Below are positions 38,139 through 48,947 of a stretch of 64,000 nucleotides of DNA, piece after piece. Under the pieces are notes generated by a model. The model saw only the letters and a list, made by a program, of their open reading frames with translations, did not search any database and was not told where the DNA came from. Made by a program: the position numbers and the translations under genes. The stretch comes from Pseudoneobacillus rhizosphaerae (GTDB lineage Bacteria; Bacillota; Bacilli; Bacillales; Cytobacillaceae): NCBI RefSeq assembly GCF_917563885.1, contig NZ_CAKJTG010000009.1, forward strand, positions 142,664 through 206,663, in the 5' to 3' direction. Within the stretch, counting starts at the first letter, position 1. Each line of letters opens with the position of its first letter.

Positions 38139-38678
38139 TTAATTCGCACCAAAAAATAATGTCACAACGATAATGGCTACAATTATTCCAACTAAGTCTG
38201 CCCAAAGGCCAACCTTTAATGCATCACCCATTTTCCGAATCCCTACTGCTCCAAAATAAACGGTGAGTACATAAAACGTTGTATCCGTACTCCCTTGTAG
38301 AACGGAGGCAAGTCTTCCCAAAAATGAATCCGGTCCATGTGTCGCTATCAAATCACTCGTCATCCCTAATGCTGCTGTTCCTGATATCGGTCGAATAATT
38401 GCTAACGGAAGTATCTCAGGTGGGACACCGATGGCTAATAGCCCAGGACCAATCCAACTCATTAGATATTCTAATGCTCCCGATGCTCGAAAAATGGAGA
38501 TAGAGACGAGCATTCCAACAAGAAAAGGGATAATAGACACCGCAATTTTAATACCTTCTTTTCCCCCATCAACAAAGCTTTCATAGGTGGGAACTTTTTT
38601 GAAGGTGCCATACATTAGAATAAATCCAATCATGACAGGTATAATCCATAATGAAATTCCTGATATAATCTCCATCAT
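38139..38678 (-). CDS. spmB: Spore maturation protein SpmB
   Basis: A 179-residue nucleoside-recognition (gate) domain membrane protein with about five helices (RPISGTAALGM block near 96-106). With SpmA it is needed for full spore core dehydration and heat resistance. Starts 3 bases after spmA, ending the dacB-spmA-spmB operon. Confidence 0.94.
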   Translation of the reverse strand: MMEIISGISLWIIPVMIGFILMYGTFKKVPTYESFVDGGKEGIKIAVSIIPFLVGMLVSISIFRASGALEYLMSWIGPGLLAIGVPPEILPLAIIRPISGTAALGMTSDLIATHGPDSFLGRLASVLQGSTDTTFYVLTVYFGAVGIRKMGDALKVGLWADLVGIIVAIIVVTLFFGAN

Positions 38679-38681
38679 ATC

Positions 38682-39269
38682 TCATCCTTTTCGAATACGG
38701 CGATAATAAAAAAAGCGATCTATTAAAATGGCAGCTATTGCAGATAAAATAGTTGTAACAAGCGTAGGACCCACAATTTCAGTTGGAGAGACAGATTCGT
38801 ACTTCATCCGTATGGCAATAACCATAGTTGGAACTAATGTAACACTAGCCGTATTTAATGCTAAAAAAGTCACCATCGAACGACTAGCCTCATTAATCCC
38901 CCCATTTAATTCCTTTAACTGTTCCATCGCCTTTATCCCAAGGGGTGTCGCCGCATTTCCTAAGCCGAACATATTTGCAATCATATTAGATAATATATAT
39001 CCTAATGCTGGATGATTTGAAGGGACATCCGGAAAAATACGTCTTACAAAAGGTTTAAATAGTGCTGTTAGCTTGTTCAGAAGACCCGAGTCTTCAGCAA
39101 TTTTCATCATTCCTAACCAAAACACTAGGACACTTATTAAGCTGATACAAAGAGTTACTGCTTCCGCAGCACCTTTAAAGATTGCTTCATTCACTTCATT
39201 CATTGTCCCGTTTATCGCTGCAAACACTAATCCAATAATTGTCAGTCCAACCCAAATATAGTTAACCAT
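38682..39269 (-). CDS. spmA: Spore maturation protein SpmA
   Basis: A 195-residue membrane protein of the same gate-domain family as SpmB (FGLGNAATPLGIKAM near residue 105). The start MVNYIWVGL at 39269 matches the N-terminus of B. subtilis SpmA (196 residues) and overlaps dacB by 8 bases; the ORF is open to 39284. Acts with SpmB and DacB in spore maturation. Confidence 0.94.
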   Translation of the reverse strand: MVNYIWVGLTIIGLVFAAINGTMNEVNEAIFKGAAEAVTLCISLISVLVFWLGMMKIAEDSGLLNKLTALFKPFVRRIFPDVPSNHPALGYILSNMIANMFGLGNAATPLGIKAMEQLKELNGGINEASRSMVTFLALNTASVTLVPTMVIAIRMKYESVSPTEIVGPTLVTTILSAIAAILIDRFFYYRRIRKG

Positions 39270-40404
39270 TCGTCTTGCCTGCACTTAAAATAGAAAGAAA
39301 TATACTTTTAAAGTATTCAGTAAACTTTTTCTCCTCTTTCAGCTCCTGTTTAAAGAAAATAGATACGTCCTCAATCGGTCTATTATCCAAATAAACAATT
39401 GCTTTTCCAACTACCTCTGGATTTGTCTTCAGCCATTCTTTTGTTGGTTTGATAAGTTTATACTTTACTGAGATTAACTCTTTCTCCTCCTCCTTCACTG
39501 GATAAGTAAAGGAGCGTTTAAAGAAGATATGATTCTGATAACTTTTATCTTTTACCTTATCGATTTTTCCTTTTGATATTACTTCCACTAAATCGTAATT
39601 TTGAAAACCATATTCAAACATCGAGATATGATCGTTCCAATCATCTGGTGCATTTAATGTGACGGATATTAAATCCATATCACCCTTAGTTGCTGTAGTT
39701 ACTAGCGTGCGTTTGGCTCTCTTCGTATAACCTGTTTTACCACCTGTAGTATATTTGTATTTACTTAGTAACCGATTTTTATTTCGCCAAACTCGGTCCC
39801 ACTTTTCTTCAGGATTGGGTGCTTTATGGATCTTAGTTCCTGAAATGACCCTATATGTTTCATTTTGCATAGCATATCGAGTTAAAAGAGCCATGTCATA
39901 TGCGGTTGAATAATGGTCCTCAAAATTATCTAACCCATGTGGATTCCCAAAGTTCGTGTTTGCCATCCCAATTTCTTTCGCTTTTTGGTTCATTAAAAAA
40001 ACAAAACCATCGAGACTCCCACCGACATATTCTGCAATTGCTTCTGCGGTATCATTGCCCGACCTAAGCATTAAGCCGTAAACAAGATCTTCTAGTTTTA
40101 TTTTTTCATTGGGCTTTAAATATACCGAAGAACCTTCTGCTCTCGTTGCCTTAGCACTAACTTGAACCATCTTTTCTAATTTCCCAGATTCAATAGCTAG
40201 AATAGCAGTCATAATTTTTGTTATACTTGCAATTCTCTTTTTTTCATGAGCGTCTTTACCAAATAAAACCCGTCCGGATTCTTGGTCCATAAGCACAGCA
40301 CTACTAGCGCTAACTGAAACAGTTGCGGCGGTCATTTGAGGGAAATTGACAAAAATAAGTGAGACTGCAAGAAAAATGGTGCATAACCTTACAAAACGTT
40401 TCAT
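39262..40404 (-). CDS. dacB: Sporulation D-alanyl-D-alanine carboxypeptidase DacB (PBP5*)
   Basis: The 380-residue precursor has a signal peptide (1-27) and the penicillin-binding motifs SITK (SxxK, about 63-66), SGN (about 116) and KTG in TTGGKTGYTKRA (about 226). DacB reduces cross-linking in the spore cortex and is made in the mother cell under SigE in B. subtilis. Operon with spmA and spmB. Length as expected (382). Confidence 0.94.
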   Translation of the reverse strand: MKRFVRLCTIFLAVSLIFVNFPQMTAATVSVSASSAVLMDQESGRVLFGKDAHEKKRIASITKIMTAILAIESGKLEKMVQVSAKATRAEGSSVYLKPNEKIKLEDLVYGLMLRSGNDTAEAIAEYVGGSLDGFVFLMNQKAKEIGMANTNFGNPHGLDNFEDHYSTAYDMALLTRYAMQNETYRVISGTKIHKAPNPEEKWDRVWRNKNRLLSKYKYTTGGKTGYTKRAKRTLVTTATKGDMDLISVTLNAPDDWNDHISMFEYGFQNYDLVEVISKGKIDKVKDKSYQNHIFFKRSFTYPVKEEEKELISVKYKLIKPTKEWLKTNPEVVGKAIVYLDNRPIEDVSIFFKQELKEEKKFTEYFKSIFLSILSAGKTNG

Positions 40405-40509
40405 TTGGTCACAAGTCTCCTTCTAAGAGCGTTTGTACAAGTTTATGCAGGACAGGAAGGGTTATGACAATAAATTGGACGAAGTATCCTCAATTCACTC
40501 ATTAGGAGA

Positions 40510-41403
40510 TTAAAACAGGTTCCATTTTAAATGTGCTGCTTTTTCGAACCGTTGTTCAACATCTTCCCAATTCACAATATTCCACCATTTATCTACGTAT
40601 TTTCCTTTTTCATTTTTGTATTGTAAGTAATAAGCATGTTCCCAAACATCGAGTACTAGTAACGGAATCGTATCCCATTGGGTAAGTATCATATGGCGTT
40701 CAGATTGTAAAATCTCTAGATGATGAGATCTAGGTGACCACACAAGGAGTGCCCATCCTACGCCCTCTACTTGTTTAGCTGCCTCTGAAAATTGCTTTTT
40801 AAAATGTTCATAACTTCCAAAATAACGATTGATTTCCTTTAATAGTTTCCCTGAGGGTAACCCACCACCATTTGGTTTCATGTTATTCCAAAATATTGTA
40901 TGAAGATAATGACCCGATCCATGAAAAGCAAGCTCCCTAGACCAATGTTTAATTAGAGCAAAATCATTATTCTTCCTAGCTTCAACTAACATTTTTTCGG
41001 CGTTATTTAAGCCTTCTACATAGGAACGGTGATGTTTATCGTGATGCAATTTCATAATTTCTTCTGAAATATACGGTTCTAATCCATTATAGGGATACGT
41101 AAGGACAGGTAACTTATGTTTTCCAGCCTCCACAATAGGTGACTGTGTTCCCCAAATTGAACCTAAATCCTGTCTCCCTTTAATATACTCTTCCACTTCA
41201 TCATGAAGAGATTCAGCCATTTTTTGAATTTGGAGCATACTGTTTTGATCCATTTGCCCACCTACAGTTTCAATTATTTCCGTGAACCTGCCTAAGCTTT
41301 TCCAAATCCCTTCCTCTTTTTCAACATTTTCAGATTGTAAAAATGATTTCATATCCTCATTCCATTCAAATAAGTCTTGTACGTATTTCCCAAAATGGCT
41401 CAT
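40510..41403 (-). CDS. Superoxide dismutase (Fe/Mn family) with N-terminal extension
   Basis: The C-terminal 200 residues form a complete Fe/Mn superoxide dismutase with metal ligands in LHHDKHHRSYVEG, AFHGSGHYLHTIFW and the DVWEHAYYLQY block. About 90 residues of helical, charged sequence precede it and have no counterpart in SodA. Similar extended forms (often called SodF) occur in bacilli. I prefer the ATG at 41403, 6 bases after GAGGG; ATGs at 41415 and 41430 are alternatives. No signal peptide is seen. Metal choice cannot be judged safely. Confidence 0.85.
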   Translation of the reverse strand: MSHFGKYVQDLFEWNEDMKSFLQSENVEKEEGIWKSLGRFTEIIETVGGQMDQNSMLQIQKMAESLHDEVEEYIKGRQDLGSIWGTQSPIVEAGKHKLPVLTYPYNGLEPYISEEIMKLHHDKHHRSYVEGLNNAEKMLVEARKNNDFALIKHWSRELAFHGSGHYLHTIFWNNMKPNGGGLPSGKLLKEINRYFGSYEHFKKQFSEAAKQVEGVGWALLVWSPRSHHLEILQSERHMILTQWDTIPLLVLDVWEHAYYLQYKNEKGKYVDKWWNIVNWEDVEQRFEKAAHLKWNLF

Positions 41404-41501
41404 ACAATCCCTCATTTCTTCTTTTGGCATTCCACCTACATCTTATGTGCCTATGGAGATAACGTTCTAAAAAAAGAAAAGAGAGCAGTTCAATGAACTA
41501 C

Positions 41502-41990
41502 TCACTTTGATTGAAGTAATTTAGTTTTGTAATCAGTTTCATAGTACTCCAGCTCTTCTCGTAAATACTGAAAACCACCTTCAAGCTGCTGAAATAGCAG
41601 ATGAATTGAAGGTGTAACTTCCTGTCTAAAGCAAATAGCATTTTTTCCAGTATAAGCCGCCCGACTATCTTCATACCAAACATCACTTTTAGGTGAAAAA
41701 AATTCTTCTATACATTGGTGATAAATTTTATATAAAATCTTCTCTGCTATTTGTTTTGGAAAGGGTATGGCCTTTTGAATAATTTGTGCTTCTTCAAATC
41801 TTTCTTCACTATAGACTAATACTTTTCTACACTGCGAGAGGAACAATTTATAATAATCAAGCTTATCAATATGATTATTAACTAACATATCTAAAGTAGT
41901 TTCATTTAAGAACTGCTCAATAGAATGAATGGTCTTGGCTAAATGCTTTGTGACTTCATTTATTTGCGCTTCAACTATCATGTTCCCCAT
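41502..41990 (-). CDS. ypuI: YpuI family protein (DUF3907)
   Basis: A 162-residue soluble, helix-rich protein (MIVEAQINEVTKHLAKTIHS...). It resembles B. subtilis YpuI in content and position between dacB and scpB. Start ATG at 41990 lies 9 bases after AGAGGGGG; a longer ORF (to 42053) would overlap the upstream gene. Function unknown. Confidence 0.72.
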   Translation of the reverse strand: MGNMIVEAQINEVTKHLAKTIHSIEQFLNETTLDMLVNNHIDKLDYYKLFLSQCRKVLVYSEERFEEAQIIQKAIPFPKQIAEKILYKIYHQCIEEFFSPKSDVWYEDSRAAYTGKNAICFRQEVTPSIHLLFQQLEGGFQYLREELEYYETDYKTKLLQSK

Positions 41991-42006
41991 TTGATAAGTC
42001 CCCCTC

Positions 42007-42426
42007 TTAATTTGGCTGATTAATAAACTGGAGTGGAGATTTGATTTCAACACGTGGTTTATTCAATAGATCACTTAATAACTCTTTGATTTTCTCAAAG
42101 TTAATATCTTGGAAGTAATGTTGGAATTCTTTCTCTGTATTTATATATAATCGTTTACGGTGACGTAGTCCGGGATTCTTCATCAAACATACAAGAGCTA
42201 CTAAATCCCTGAGATATATTTCGTTACCTTCAAATTGAAATACAGGATTCACTTCAAAAGGGGTGTACTTGTTAAGCTGCTCCTCATAATACCGAACATA
42301 TAATACATGGAGGTTTTTTTCAACTCCATCCTCTATATATGTAATTTCGCTACGATTAAAGTAGTCTTCAGATGTATTTGGTTTTTCCTTTTCAAGTTCA
42401 TATCCTTTACATTCGGTAATAATCAT
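42007..42426 (-). CDS. Uncharacterised protein between scpB and ypuI
   Basis: A 139-residue acidic protein without membrane segments or a motif I recognise. GGAGGG precedes the ATG by 7 bases. It ends 16 bases before ypuI and starts 53 bases after scpB, so all could be cotranscribed. It begins MIITECKGYELEKEKP and ends in a segment rich in hydrophobic and basic residues. B. subtilis has no gene here that I recall. Clearly a real coding region by its ribosome binding site and fit between neighbours. Confidence 0.6.
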   Translation of the reverse strand: MIITECKGYELEKEKPNTSEDYFNRSEITYIEDGVEKNLHVLYVRYYEEQLNKYTPFEVNPVFQFEGNEIYLRDLVALVCLMKNPGLRHRKRLYINTEKEFQHYFQDINFEKIKELLSDLLNKPRVEIKSPLQFINQPN

Positions 42427-42479
42427 CCTAGTGCCCTCCCGTTAATTTCTTGCATCTATTTTAGCATATATTTAACTTG

Positions 42480-43070
42480 TTATCCGTTAGAACTCATCGT
42501 TTCTTGAAATTTTTCGAAAAACAAATCTGCCTCTTCTTGAACAAAATCATCGTCGAATTTTTCTGGAAGTGGAGGTAATTCATCTAGATTTTTAAGTCCA
42601 AAACATTCGAGAAATTCCTTTGTAGTCCCATACAAATAAGCCCTACCTGTCCCTTCAAATCTTCCTACTTCTTTTATTAAAACTTTACCTATTAGTGTAT
42701 GTAGTGGACGTTCAGATTTCACTCCACGAATCTCTTCAATTTCTACACGTGTAATTGGTTGTTTATAAGCGACAATAGCTAATGTTTCAAGAGCAGCTTG
42801 TGACAAACTTGAGCTACTAGGTACCTCAACTAATTTTCTTAAGTAAGAGGCATTTTCCTTTTTTGTTGCCAATTGATAGGTTCCAGCAAATTGAACGATT
42901 GTTATCCCTCTATTTTCATTTTCGTAGTCATCGAGTAATTCTTGAATGATTTGTTCTGCCATACTTTCTTCTACTTCTAGAACGGCTGATATTTGTTTTA
43001 ATGATAATCCCTCATCACCTGCTGCAAATAATAGACTCTCTACGATTGCTGTCCAATTAATAATTCCCAA
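42480..43070 (-). CDS. scpB: Segregation and condensation protein B
   Basis: A 196-residue protein with two winged-helix domains; ScpB binds ScpA and SMC to form the condensin complex. It contains [18 protein letters not shown] at the N-terminus and [21 protein letters not shown] (family core) near 100. The start is TTG at 43070 (or 43073), 6-9 bases after AAGGAG, overlapping scpA by 14 bases; the ORF open to 43130 has no ribosome binding site. Length matches B. subtilis (197). Confidence 0.95.
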   Translation of the reverse strand: MGIINWTAIVESLLFAAGDEGLSLKQISAVLEVEESMAEQIIQELLDDYENENRGITIVQFAGTYQLATKKENASYLRKLVEVPSSSSLSQAALETLAIVAYKQPITRVEIEEIRGVKSERPLHTLIGKVLIKEVGRFEGTGRAYLYGTTKEFLECFGLKNLDELPPLPEKFDDDFVQEEADLFFEKFQETMSSNG

Positions 43071-43824
43071 CAAGCTCAGCTCCTTCCAGAGACATGACAA
43101 ATATCTCTGCAAAATTCTTTTCCTGTTCAATATGAATTTCTTGTCGCTTCATCAATTCCAATATAGCTAAAAAACTTACGACAATATGTTCTTTTTGAGG
43201 AAAAGGAAAGAGTTCATAAAAACTTTTTCGACCTTTAAAGCTTTTTAGTTCAACGAGAATTTCATTCATTCTTTTTTCTATCGAAATTTCTTGTCTAGCT
43301 ATTTTTGTCGCAAGTGGTTTTTGCAACTTTTTCCTTCTCATCATCTTTTGCAAAGCCCCAAGCATGTCATAAATAGTAACATTTAATTCTACTTTTTCTA
43401 CTTGAATATCCTTTGATAGCTCTGATAAATCACTCGGTGGTTTGGAAAACATTAGATTTCTTTCCTCTTCAAGGCTTTTTAAGTCCTCAGCAGCTTCCTT
43501 ATACTTACGATATTCTATTAACCTTTCAACTAGCTCATCCCGTGGGTCTTCTTCGTAATTCATATCCATGTCATCTTCCTCGATTATTTCTTCATGCTTT
43601 GGAAGTAACATCTTGCTTTTAATAGCTAAGAGAGTTGCTGCCATCACTAAATATTCACTAGCAACATCTAAATGTAGTTCCTTCATTGTTTTTATATAAT
43701 TTAAGTATTGATCAGTTATTTCAGACATTGGAATATCATAAATATCAATTTCCAAACGATTGATTAGATGTAATAACAAATCTAACGGACCTTCAAAAGT
43801 ATCAATTTTAACTTGATAATGCAT
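43057..43824 (-). CDS. scpA: Segregation and condensation protein A
   Basis: The 255-residue kleisin starts [19 protein letters not shown], the N-terminal domain that contacts the SMC head/neck, and ends with the winged-helix that binds the other SMC head (residues about 190-250, [16 protein letters not shown]). Acidic linker with [12 protein letters not shown]. Precedes scpB with overlap. Confidence 0.96.
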   Translation of the reverse strand: MHYQVKIDTFEGPLDLLLHLINRLEIDIYDIPMSEITDQYLNYIKTMKELHLDVASEYLVMAATLLAIKSKMLLPKHEEIIEEDDMDMNYEEDPRDELVERLIEYRKYKEAAEDLKSLEEERNLMFSKPPSDLSELSKDIQVEKVELNVTIYDMLGALQKMMRRKKLQKPLATKIARQEISIEKRMNEILVELKSFKGRKSFYELFPFPQKEHIVVSFLAILELMKRQEIHIEQEKNFAEIFVMSLEGAELVGNY

Positions 43825-44071
43825 GATTTCTCACCAAAGTTTCTTTTATGTAATCTGTTTTCACCTTATTTTATAAAATATATACGTTATGCGAAAACAT
43901 CCGTGTTGTGTATAAAGTCTATTTTACTTAAAAATATTCACTACGTATAGAGGGGGGGTCAAGCTTTAACAATAGTAAATATCCCCTTTTCATTATAAAC
44001 TTAAATTTAGTTGTTTTTAAGGTTACACTTAAGAATATCATAAAAAAGGATTAGAGAATGGAGGAGTTGCA

Positions 44072-44602
44072 TTGATTCCAATTGCATTCATAAAATATTT
44101 ATATCACTTTCATGTAGATCGTGATTATTTTGAATGTCATGAAATTTTAGAGGAATATTGGAAGGAAGAAACAGACCAACAAAAAAACTCCATTTGGGTT
44201 GGCTTTATTCTTCTGGCGGTAGCTAATTATCATCACAGACGAAACAATTTCCCTGGTGCTACTAGGACATTAGAAAAAGCAATAGCCATTTTTCATAATC
44301 AAAAAGAAAATGTTGCAAATCTAGATATTAATGTTGAACAATTTACAGAACTACTACAGAACCATATGATAAATCTTAAAAAAAGTAATTCTTATCAAAG
44401 CTACTCTCTCCCCCTTCGATTAAGCAACAAACAATTATCTCAATGCTATTCTCAAGAAGAAATATCTCAAATAGATTGGGGTAAAGAAAGTGATTTATAC
44501 GATGCAAGCTTAATCAACAGACATAAGATTAGAGACAGATCAGATATTATCACTGAACGACAAAATGCTCTTATTCAACGTAAAAAAACACAATGTGATT
44601 AG
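44072..44602 (+). CDS. ypuF: DUF309 protein YpuF
   Basis: A 176-residue protein with the DUF309 core FHVDRDYFECHEILEEYWK (residues about 13-31) and HHRRNNFPGA. TTG start lies 7 bases after GGAGG. The C-terminal half is variable. Same position and orientation, opposite scpA, as in B. subtilis. Function unknown. Confidence 0.83.
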   Translation: MIPIAFIKYLYHFHVDRDYFECHEILEEYWKEETDQQKNSIWVGFILLAVANYHHRRNNFPGATRTLEKAIAIFHNQKENVANLDINVEQFTELLQNHMINLKKSNSYQSYSLPLRLSNKQLSQCYSQEEISQIDWGKESDLYDASLINRHKIRDRSDIITERQNALIQRKKTQCD

Positions 44603-44606
44603 TACC

Positions 44607-44656
44607 AAAAACCCGAATAATAGCACCCCTAAACTAAGGGGATTATTCGGGTTTTT
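44607..44656. terminator. Bidirectional terminator between ypuF and ribT
   Basis: AAAAACCCGAATAAT and its complement form a 15-base stem that includes an inner CCCCT/AGGGG stem-loop; T and A runs at both ends. Confidence 0.92.
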
Positions 44657-44668
44657 AGTATAAATATG

Positions 44669-45025
<357 letters not shown>

Positions 45026-45204
45026 TCATTATAAAAGCTCTTTTCTAACATTATTGCAAAAAAGAACAGATTCTTCCTCACTAATGTCTTATTTTCTCCA
45101 AATAAGTAAATGAATAAACTTTTTCATATTATATGTATAGCAATAAGTTTGTTGCATATATCTATTGGTTATCATATTACATTAACGAAAAGACTTCAAT
45201 CATG

Positions 45205-45309
45205 TTATTTTGTTGGAAGAATAAAAAAGATGTAAATGACTCCCCAAATAATTGCAATTAATAGAAGAAATAAGAAAAGTTTCCCATTACTAGTCTTAAT
45301 CCTAACCAA
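45205..45309 (-). CDS. Possible 34-residue membrane peptide
   Basis: A short frame reads MVRIKTSNGKLFLFLLLIAI then WGVIYIFFILPTK: a basic start followed by one transmembrane helix. AAGGAG directly abuts the TTG at 45309, leaving no spacer, so the start is doubtful. It lies in the 361-base ribT-lysA gap behind the lysA terminator; nothing else is seen in that gap. Could be chance. Confidence 0.25.
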   Translation of the reverse strand: MVRIKTSNGKLFLFLLLIAIIWGVIYIFFILPTK

Positions 45310-45338
45310 CTCCTTATAGGCTAAACAATCATTGAAAA

Positions 45339-45367
45339 AGGTTAACCAGCTTTATTTGGGTTAACCT
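45339..45367 (-). terminator. Terminator of lysA
   Basis: AGGTTAACC and GGTTAACCT flank an 11-base loop just after the lysA stop; five T follow on the minus strand. Confidence 0.85.
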
Positions 45368-45377
45368 CTTCAACTTG

Positions 45378-46697
45378 TTAAAGTTTTACTTGTTCTTTTA
45401 AAGCTACATCTAAACGGATTAAGTCATCAAAGGACTCTCGTTTTACAACAAGTTGTGTGATACCGTTTTCGACAAAAACAACTGGTGGACGAGGAATCCT
45501 ATTGTAATTATTTGACATTGAATAGCCATATGCACCAGTGCAGAATACAGCTAACACATCATTATTATCTGCTTTTGGTAATGGCAAATCCCAAATTAAC
45601 ATGTCACCAGATTCACAGCATTTCCCAGCAATCGATACCTTTTCCTCCACTTCATCTAAAGGCCGATTGGCAAGAACAGCTTCATATTTTGCCTGATATA
45701 AAGCAGGTCGAATGTTGTCAGTCATTCCACCGTCAACAGCAACATACTTTCTGACGTCAGGAACTTCTTTTGTTGAGCCTATTTTGTATAAAGTAGTTCC
45801 TGCATCACCTACTAATGAACGACCAGGTTCTATCCAAATCTCAGGTAGTTCCATATTATATTTTACCACTTGATTTTTCACTTCTGAAATAATTTCTTCA
45901 ACGTAACTAGATGCAGGGATTGGTTCGTCCTCTTGTGTATAACGAATCCCAAACCCACCACCAAGGTTTAACACCGTGGAAATATAACCAAAGCCAGATT
46001 TCCATTCATTTAACTTTTCGAATATTTTTTTAGTGGCTAGTACAAAGCCAGTTGTATCGAATATTTGAGACCCTATATGACAATGTACTCCTAATACCTC
46101 AAGTCTGTCCGATTCGAGTGCCATTCTGAGCGCTTTTTCAGCTTGTCCATTTTGCAAATCAAATCCGAATTTGGAATCTTCTTGCCCAGTTAAAATATAG
46201 TCATGTGTATGAGCTTCTATTCCTGGAGTAACCCGTAATAATATTTGTGTTTTCGTATCTTTTTGTTCACATAAGTCCATAAGTAAATGTAATTCTAAGA
46301 AATTATCAACAACGATGCAACCAATTTGGTAATCTAATGCCATTTTTAATTCTTCGATACTTTTATTATTTCCATGGAAGTGAATTTTTTCAGTTGGGAA
46401 TTGTGCTGCTATCGCCGTGTATAATTCTCCACCTGAAACAACATCTAATGACAATCCCTCTTCCTTCACAAGTTGTACCATAGCAATAGTAGAAAAGGCT
46501 TTACTAGCATAGGCAACCTGGGCTTTAATTCCAAGCCGCTTAAACGTATCTCTAAAACCACGTGCTCGTTCACGAATTAATGCTACATCATAAACATATA
46601 AAGGGGTACCGTATTTCTCTACTAATTCAACAGTGTCAACTCCACCAATTTCTAGGTGGTGACGATTATTGATTTTAGCCGAACCGTAAAAATGCAT
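45378..46697 (-). CDS. lysA: Diaminopimelate decarboxylase
   Basis: LysA is a PLP enzyme that makes lysine from meso-diaminopimelate. The 439-residue product has the PLP lysine in VAYASKAFST (about residue 66), a glycine-rich NLGGGFGIRY, and the C-terminal CCESGD and CTGAYGYSM motifs of the fold-III family. GAGGGAATAGGC precedes ATG. In B. subtilis lysA is likewise next to the spoVA operon. Confidence 0.97.
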   Translation of the reverse strand: MHFYGSAKINNRHHLEIGGVDTVELVEKYGTPLYVYDVALIRERARGFRDTFKRLGIKAQVAYASKAFSTIAMVQLVKEEGLSLDVVSGGELYTAIAAQFPTEKIHFHGNNKSIEELKMALDYQIGCIVVDNFLELHLLMDLCEQKDTKTQILLRVTPGIEAHTHDYILTGQEDSKFGFDLQNGQAEKALRMALESDRLEVLGVHCHIGSQIFDTTGFVLATKKIFEKLNEWKSGFGYISTVLNLGGGFGIRYTQEDEPIPASSYVEEIISEVKNQVVKYNMELPEIWIEPGRSLVGDAGTTLYKIGSTKEVPDVRKYVAVDGGMTDNIRPALYQAKYEAVLANRPLDEVEEKVSIAGKCCESGDMLIWDLPLPKADNNDVLAVFCTGAYGYSMSNNYNRIPRPPVVFVENGITQLVVKRESFDDLIRLDVALKEQVKL

Positions 46698-46869
46698 GCC
46701 TATTCCCTCATTCCTATAACAGGTTACTATTTAATAAATTTTAATAAAGAAATAGACAGAATCTATAAAGAAACTGTCTACTAACATTTTTCTACATTTT
46801 ATTTAATTTTAAAAAAACTTTAACATAACTTATTTTAAACTGCAAGTCCAAAAGGTGGAAATGGTAAAG

Positions 46870-48351
46870 TTATGAATTACTCGGTTCTCGGTATCTATTT
46901 CTAGAATGTGTAATGCTTGGACGAAGCTTTGACCCTGGGACGGATTGTCGAACTAAGATTTTCAAAAAGGCCATTGGGCTAAAAGGTAGGAACGGCCAAA
47001 AATATGGGATATTTAACGAACGGATGCTTGCAAGTAATAAAATAAATAAAGTTACTCCTATTACATACCCAGGTACATGAAAAATGGCCACTAACGCTAA
47101 CAGAATCAACCGGACAATTTTATTAGCTATTCCTAATTCGTAGCTTGGGGTCATAAAGGAACCAATTCCTGCTACGGCTACATATAAAATGACTTCTGGA
47201 ACAAACAACCCAACATCAATGGCAATTTGTCCTATTAATACGGCTGCAATTAAACCCATAGCGGTCGATAACGAGGTTGGTGTATGAACAGCTGCCATTC
47301 GTAAAAACTCAATACCTATGTCAGCTATAAACAGTTGAGCTATTATCGGTATGTTAGTTGTTTCATTAGGACCGATGAATGCAAGACGTCCTGGTAATAA
47401 ATCTGGTTCTAGAACAAATAAAAACCATAATGGTAAAAAGAAAATGGACGTAAAAATTCCAATAAATCGAACCCATCTTACAAATGTTCCAACTGTTGGA
47501 GATTGGCGATATTCTTCCGCATGCTGAACATGATGAAAGAAAGTTGTTGGCGTAATCATTACACTTGGTGAAGTATCCACGAAAATAACGACATGACCTT
47601 CTAAAATATGCGCAGAAACCACGTCTGGCCTTTCTGAATATCTAACGAGTGGAAATGGATTATATCCTTGTTTTAACATAAACTCTTCGACCGTTTTATC
47701 TCCCATCGTTAAACCATCTGTTTCAATGGATTTTAGTTCTCTTTTGATAATTTCTACTAAATCTGGATCGGCAACATCTTCGATATAACCGATTGCAACA
47801 TCCGTTTTAGACCGTTCGCCTATTTTCATAATTTCAAATCTAAGTTTTTCATCTCGAATACGCCTTCTTGTTAGTGCTGTATTAACAATTATATTTTCGG
47901 TATAGCCATCTCTAGCTCCACGTACTACTTTTTCAGTATCAGGTTCTTGAGGCTGTCTTCCAGGATAACTCCTTACATCTACAACCAGGCCTTCTCTTTC
48001 ACCCTCAACTACAACAACAATTAACCCTGATAAAACTTGGTCAACTAATTCATCCATTGATTTGATTCTGTTGACAGATTGGTGGATTAATCGATTTTCT
48101 ACGATTCCAAAAACATTTGTAGACAGTTTTTCATGATCATTAATTTCGACTAATTCTTCAAATAAATTAATGATAAATTGTGTGTCACATAAACCATTAA
48201 CATAATATATATGGATATCTTTTCTCAATATCTTTAGTTTTCTAACACCTAAATCAAAGCTTTTACCTAATCCAATATTTCTTTTCATGTAATCTTCAAT
48301 TGTATCTAAAGATTCAGGTAACATCTTTTTCGATATGCTCTGTTGCACCAT
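46870..48351 (-). CDS. spoVAF: Stage V sporulation protein AF
   Basis: A 493-residue GerA-family membrane protein: soluble N-terminal part (about 1-290) and C-terminal helices, ending in [18 protein letters not shown]. It associates with the SpoVA channel and helps in dipicolinate release. ATG at 48351 follows AAAGGAG; the start overlaps spoVAEA by 38 bases. Last gene of the operon. Confidence 0.93.
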   Translation of the reverse strand: MVQQSISKKMLPESLDTIEDYMKRNIGLGKSFDLGVRKLKILRKDIHIYYVNGLCDTQFIINLFEELVEINDHEKLSTNVFGIVENRLIHQSVNRIKSMDELVDQVLSGLIVVVVEGEREGLVVDVRSYPGRQPQEPDTEKVVRGARDGYTENIIVNTALTRRRIRDEKLRFEIMKIGERSKTDVAIGYIEDVADPDLVEIIKRELKSIETDGLTMGDKTVEEFMLKQGYNPFPLVRYSERPDVVSAHILEGHVVIFVDTSPSVMITPTTFFHHVQHAEEYRQSPTVGTFVRWVRFIGIFTSIFFLPLWFLFVLEPDLLPGRLAFIGPNETTNIPIIAQLFIADIGIEFLRMAAVHTPTSLSTAMGLIAAVLIGQIAIDVGLFVPEVILYVAVAGIGSFMTPSYELGIANKIVRLILLALVAIFHVPGYVIGVTLFILLLASIRSLNIPYFWPFLPFSPMAFLKILVRQSVPGSKLRPSITHSRNRYREPSNS

Positions 48352-48913
48352 TTGTTCCGCTCCTTTCTAAGATAAGTTCAATGGCCATTTTCGTGATTGG
48401 TGAACCTATATCAAAATGGTCTTGTTTGGACATCTTCCCGATATCACCAATACCTACAATTATTGGGACGTCAAGTTCATCTAAACAATACACAGTGTCA
48501 CCGCTAATTCTACCTATTTCTAAATCCGGTAAGCCATATTTATCTACCCCATATGGAGTCAGATTCCCATCACGGTCTACACATATATCCACCCTCGTCC
48601 ATTCTTTATGATGGGTGTTTGATGCAACGGCTAGAACACCTAAGACATGGATATCTCGATGATTCGCTACATATTTTAAGGCTTTTTCACCAGCCCCCTC
48701 CCCCGTAAGCCCACTATCATCAAACATGACTAATACAGGATCATTTGCAGCTTTCTTAATTAAACGAACAATTTCAGGTCCTGACCTGACAGTTGGATTA
48801 CCGTGCGACATCGATATACATCTACCACCTATTTCACGGGCAATCATTTCCAGTGTCCGTCTTGCATAGTCATCACCATCGGTTATTAATATCACTTGTC
48901 TTTGTTTTTCCAT
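48314..48913 (-). CDS. spoVAEA: Stage V sporulation protein AEA
   Basis: A 199-residue soluble protein starting [21 protein letters not shown] with [11 protein letters not shown] and [17 protein letters not shown], the characteristic SpoVAEA sequence. Here it follows spoVAB directly (34 bases), while in B. subtilis spoVAC, spoVAD and spoVAEB lie between. Role in the SpoVA system is unclear in any species. Confidence 0.93.
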   Translation of the reverse strand: MEKQRQVILITDGDDYARRTLEMIAREIGGRCISMSHGNPTVRSGPEIVRLIKKAANDPVLVMFDDSGLTGEGAGEKALKYVANHRDIHVLGVLAVASNTHHKEWTRVDICVDRDGNLTPYGVDKYGLPDLEIGRISGDTVYCLDELDVPIIVGIGDIGKMSKQDHFDIGSPITKMAIELILERSGTNGATEHIEKDVT

Positions 48914-48947
48914 ATATGGATTCCTTTCGCTGTTAATTTACCCAATT

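Noticed and set aside
38728..39015. Frame opposite spmA
   Set aside because: Antisense reading of hydrophobic codons; no signals of its own.
46800..46875. Terminator of spoVAF
   Set aside because: CATAACTT and AAAGTTATG can pair but the loop is about 35 bases, too weak to call.
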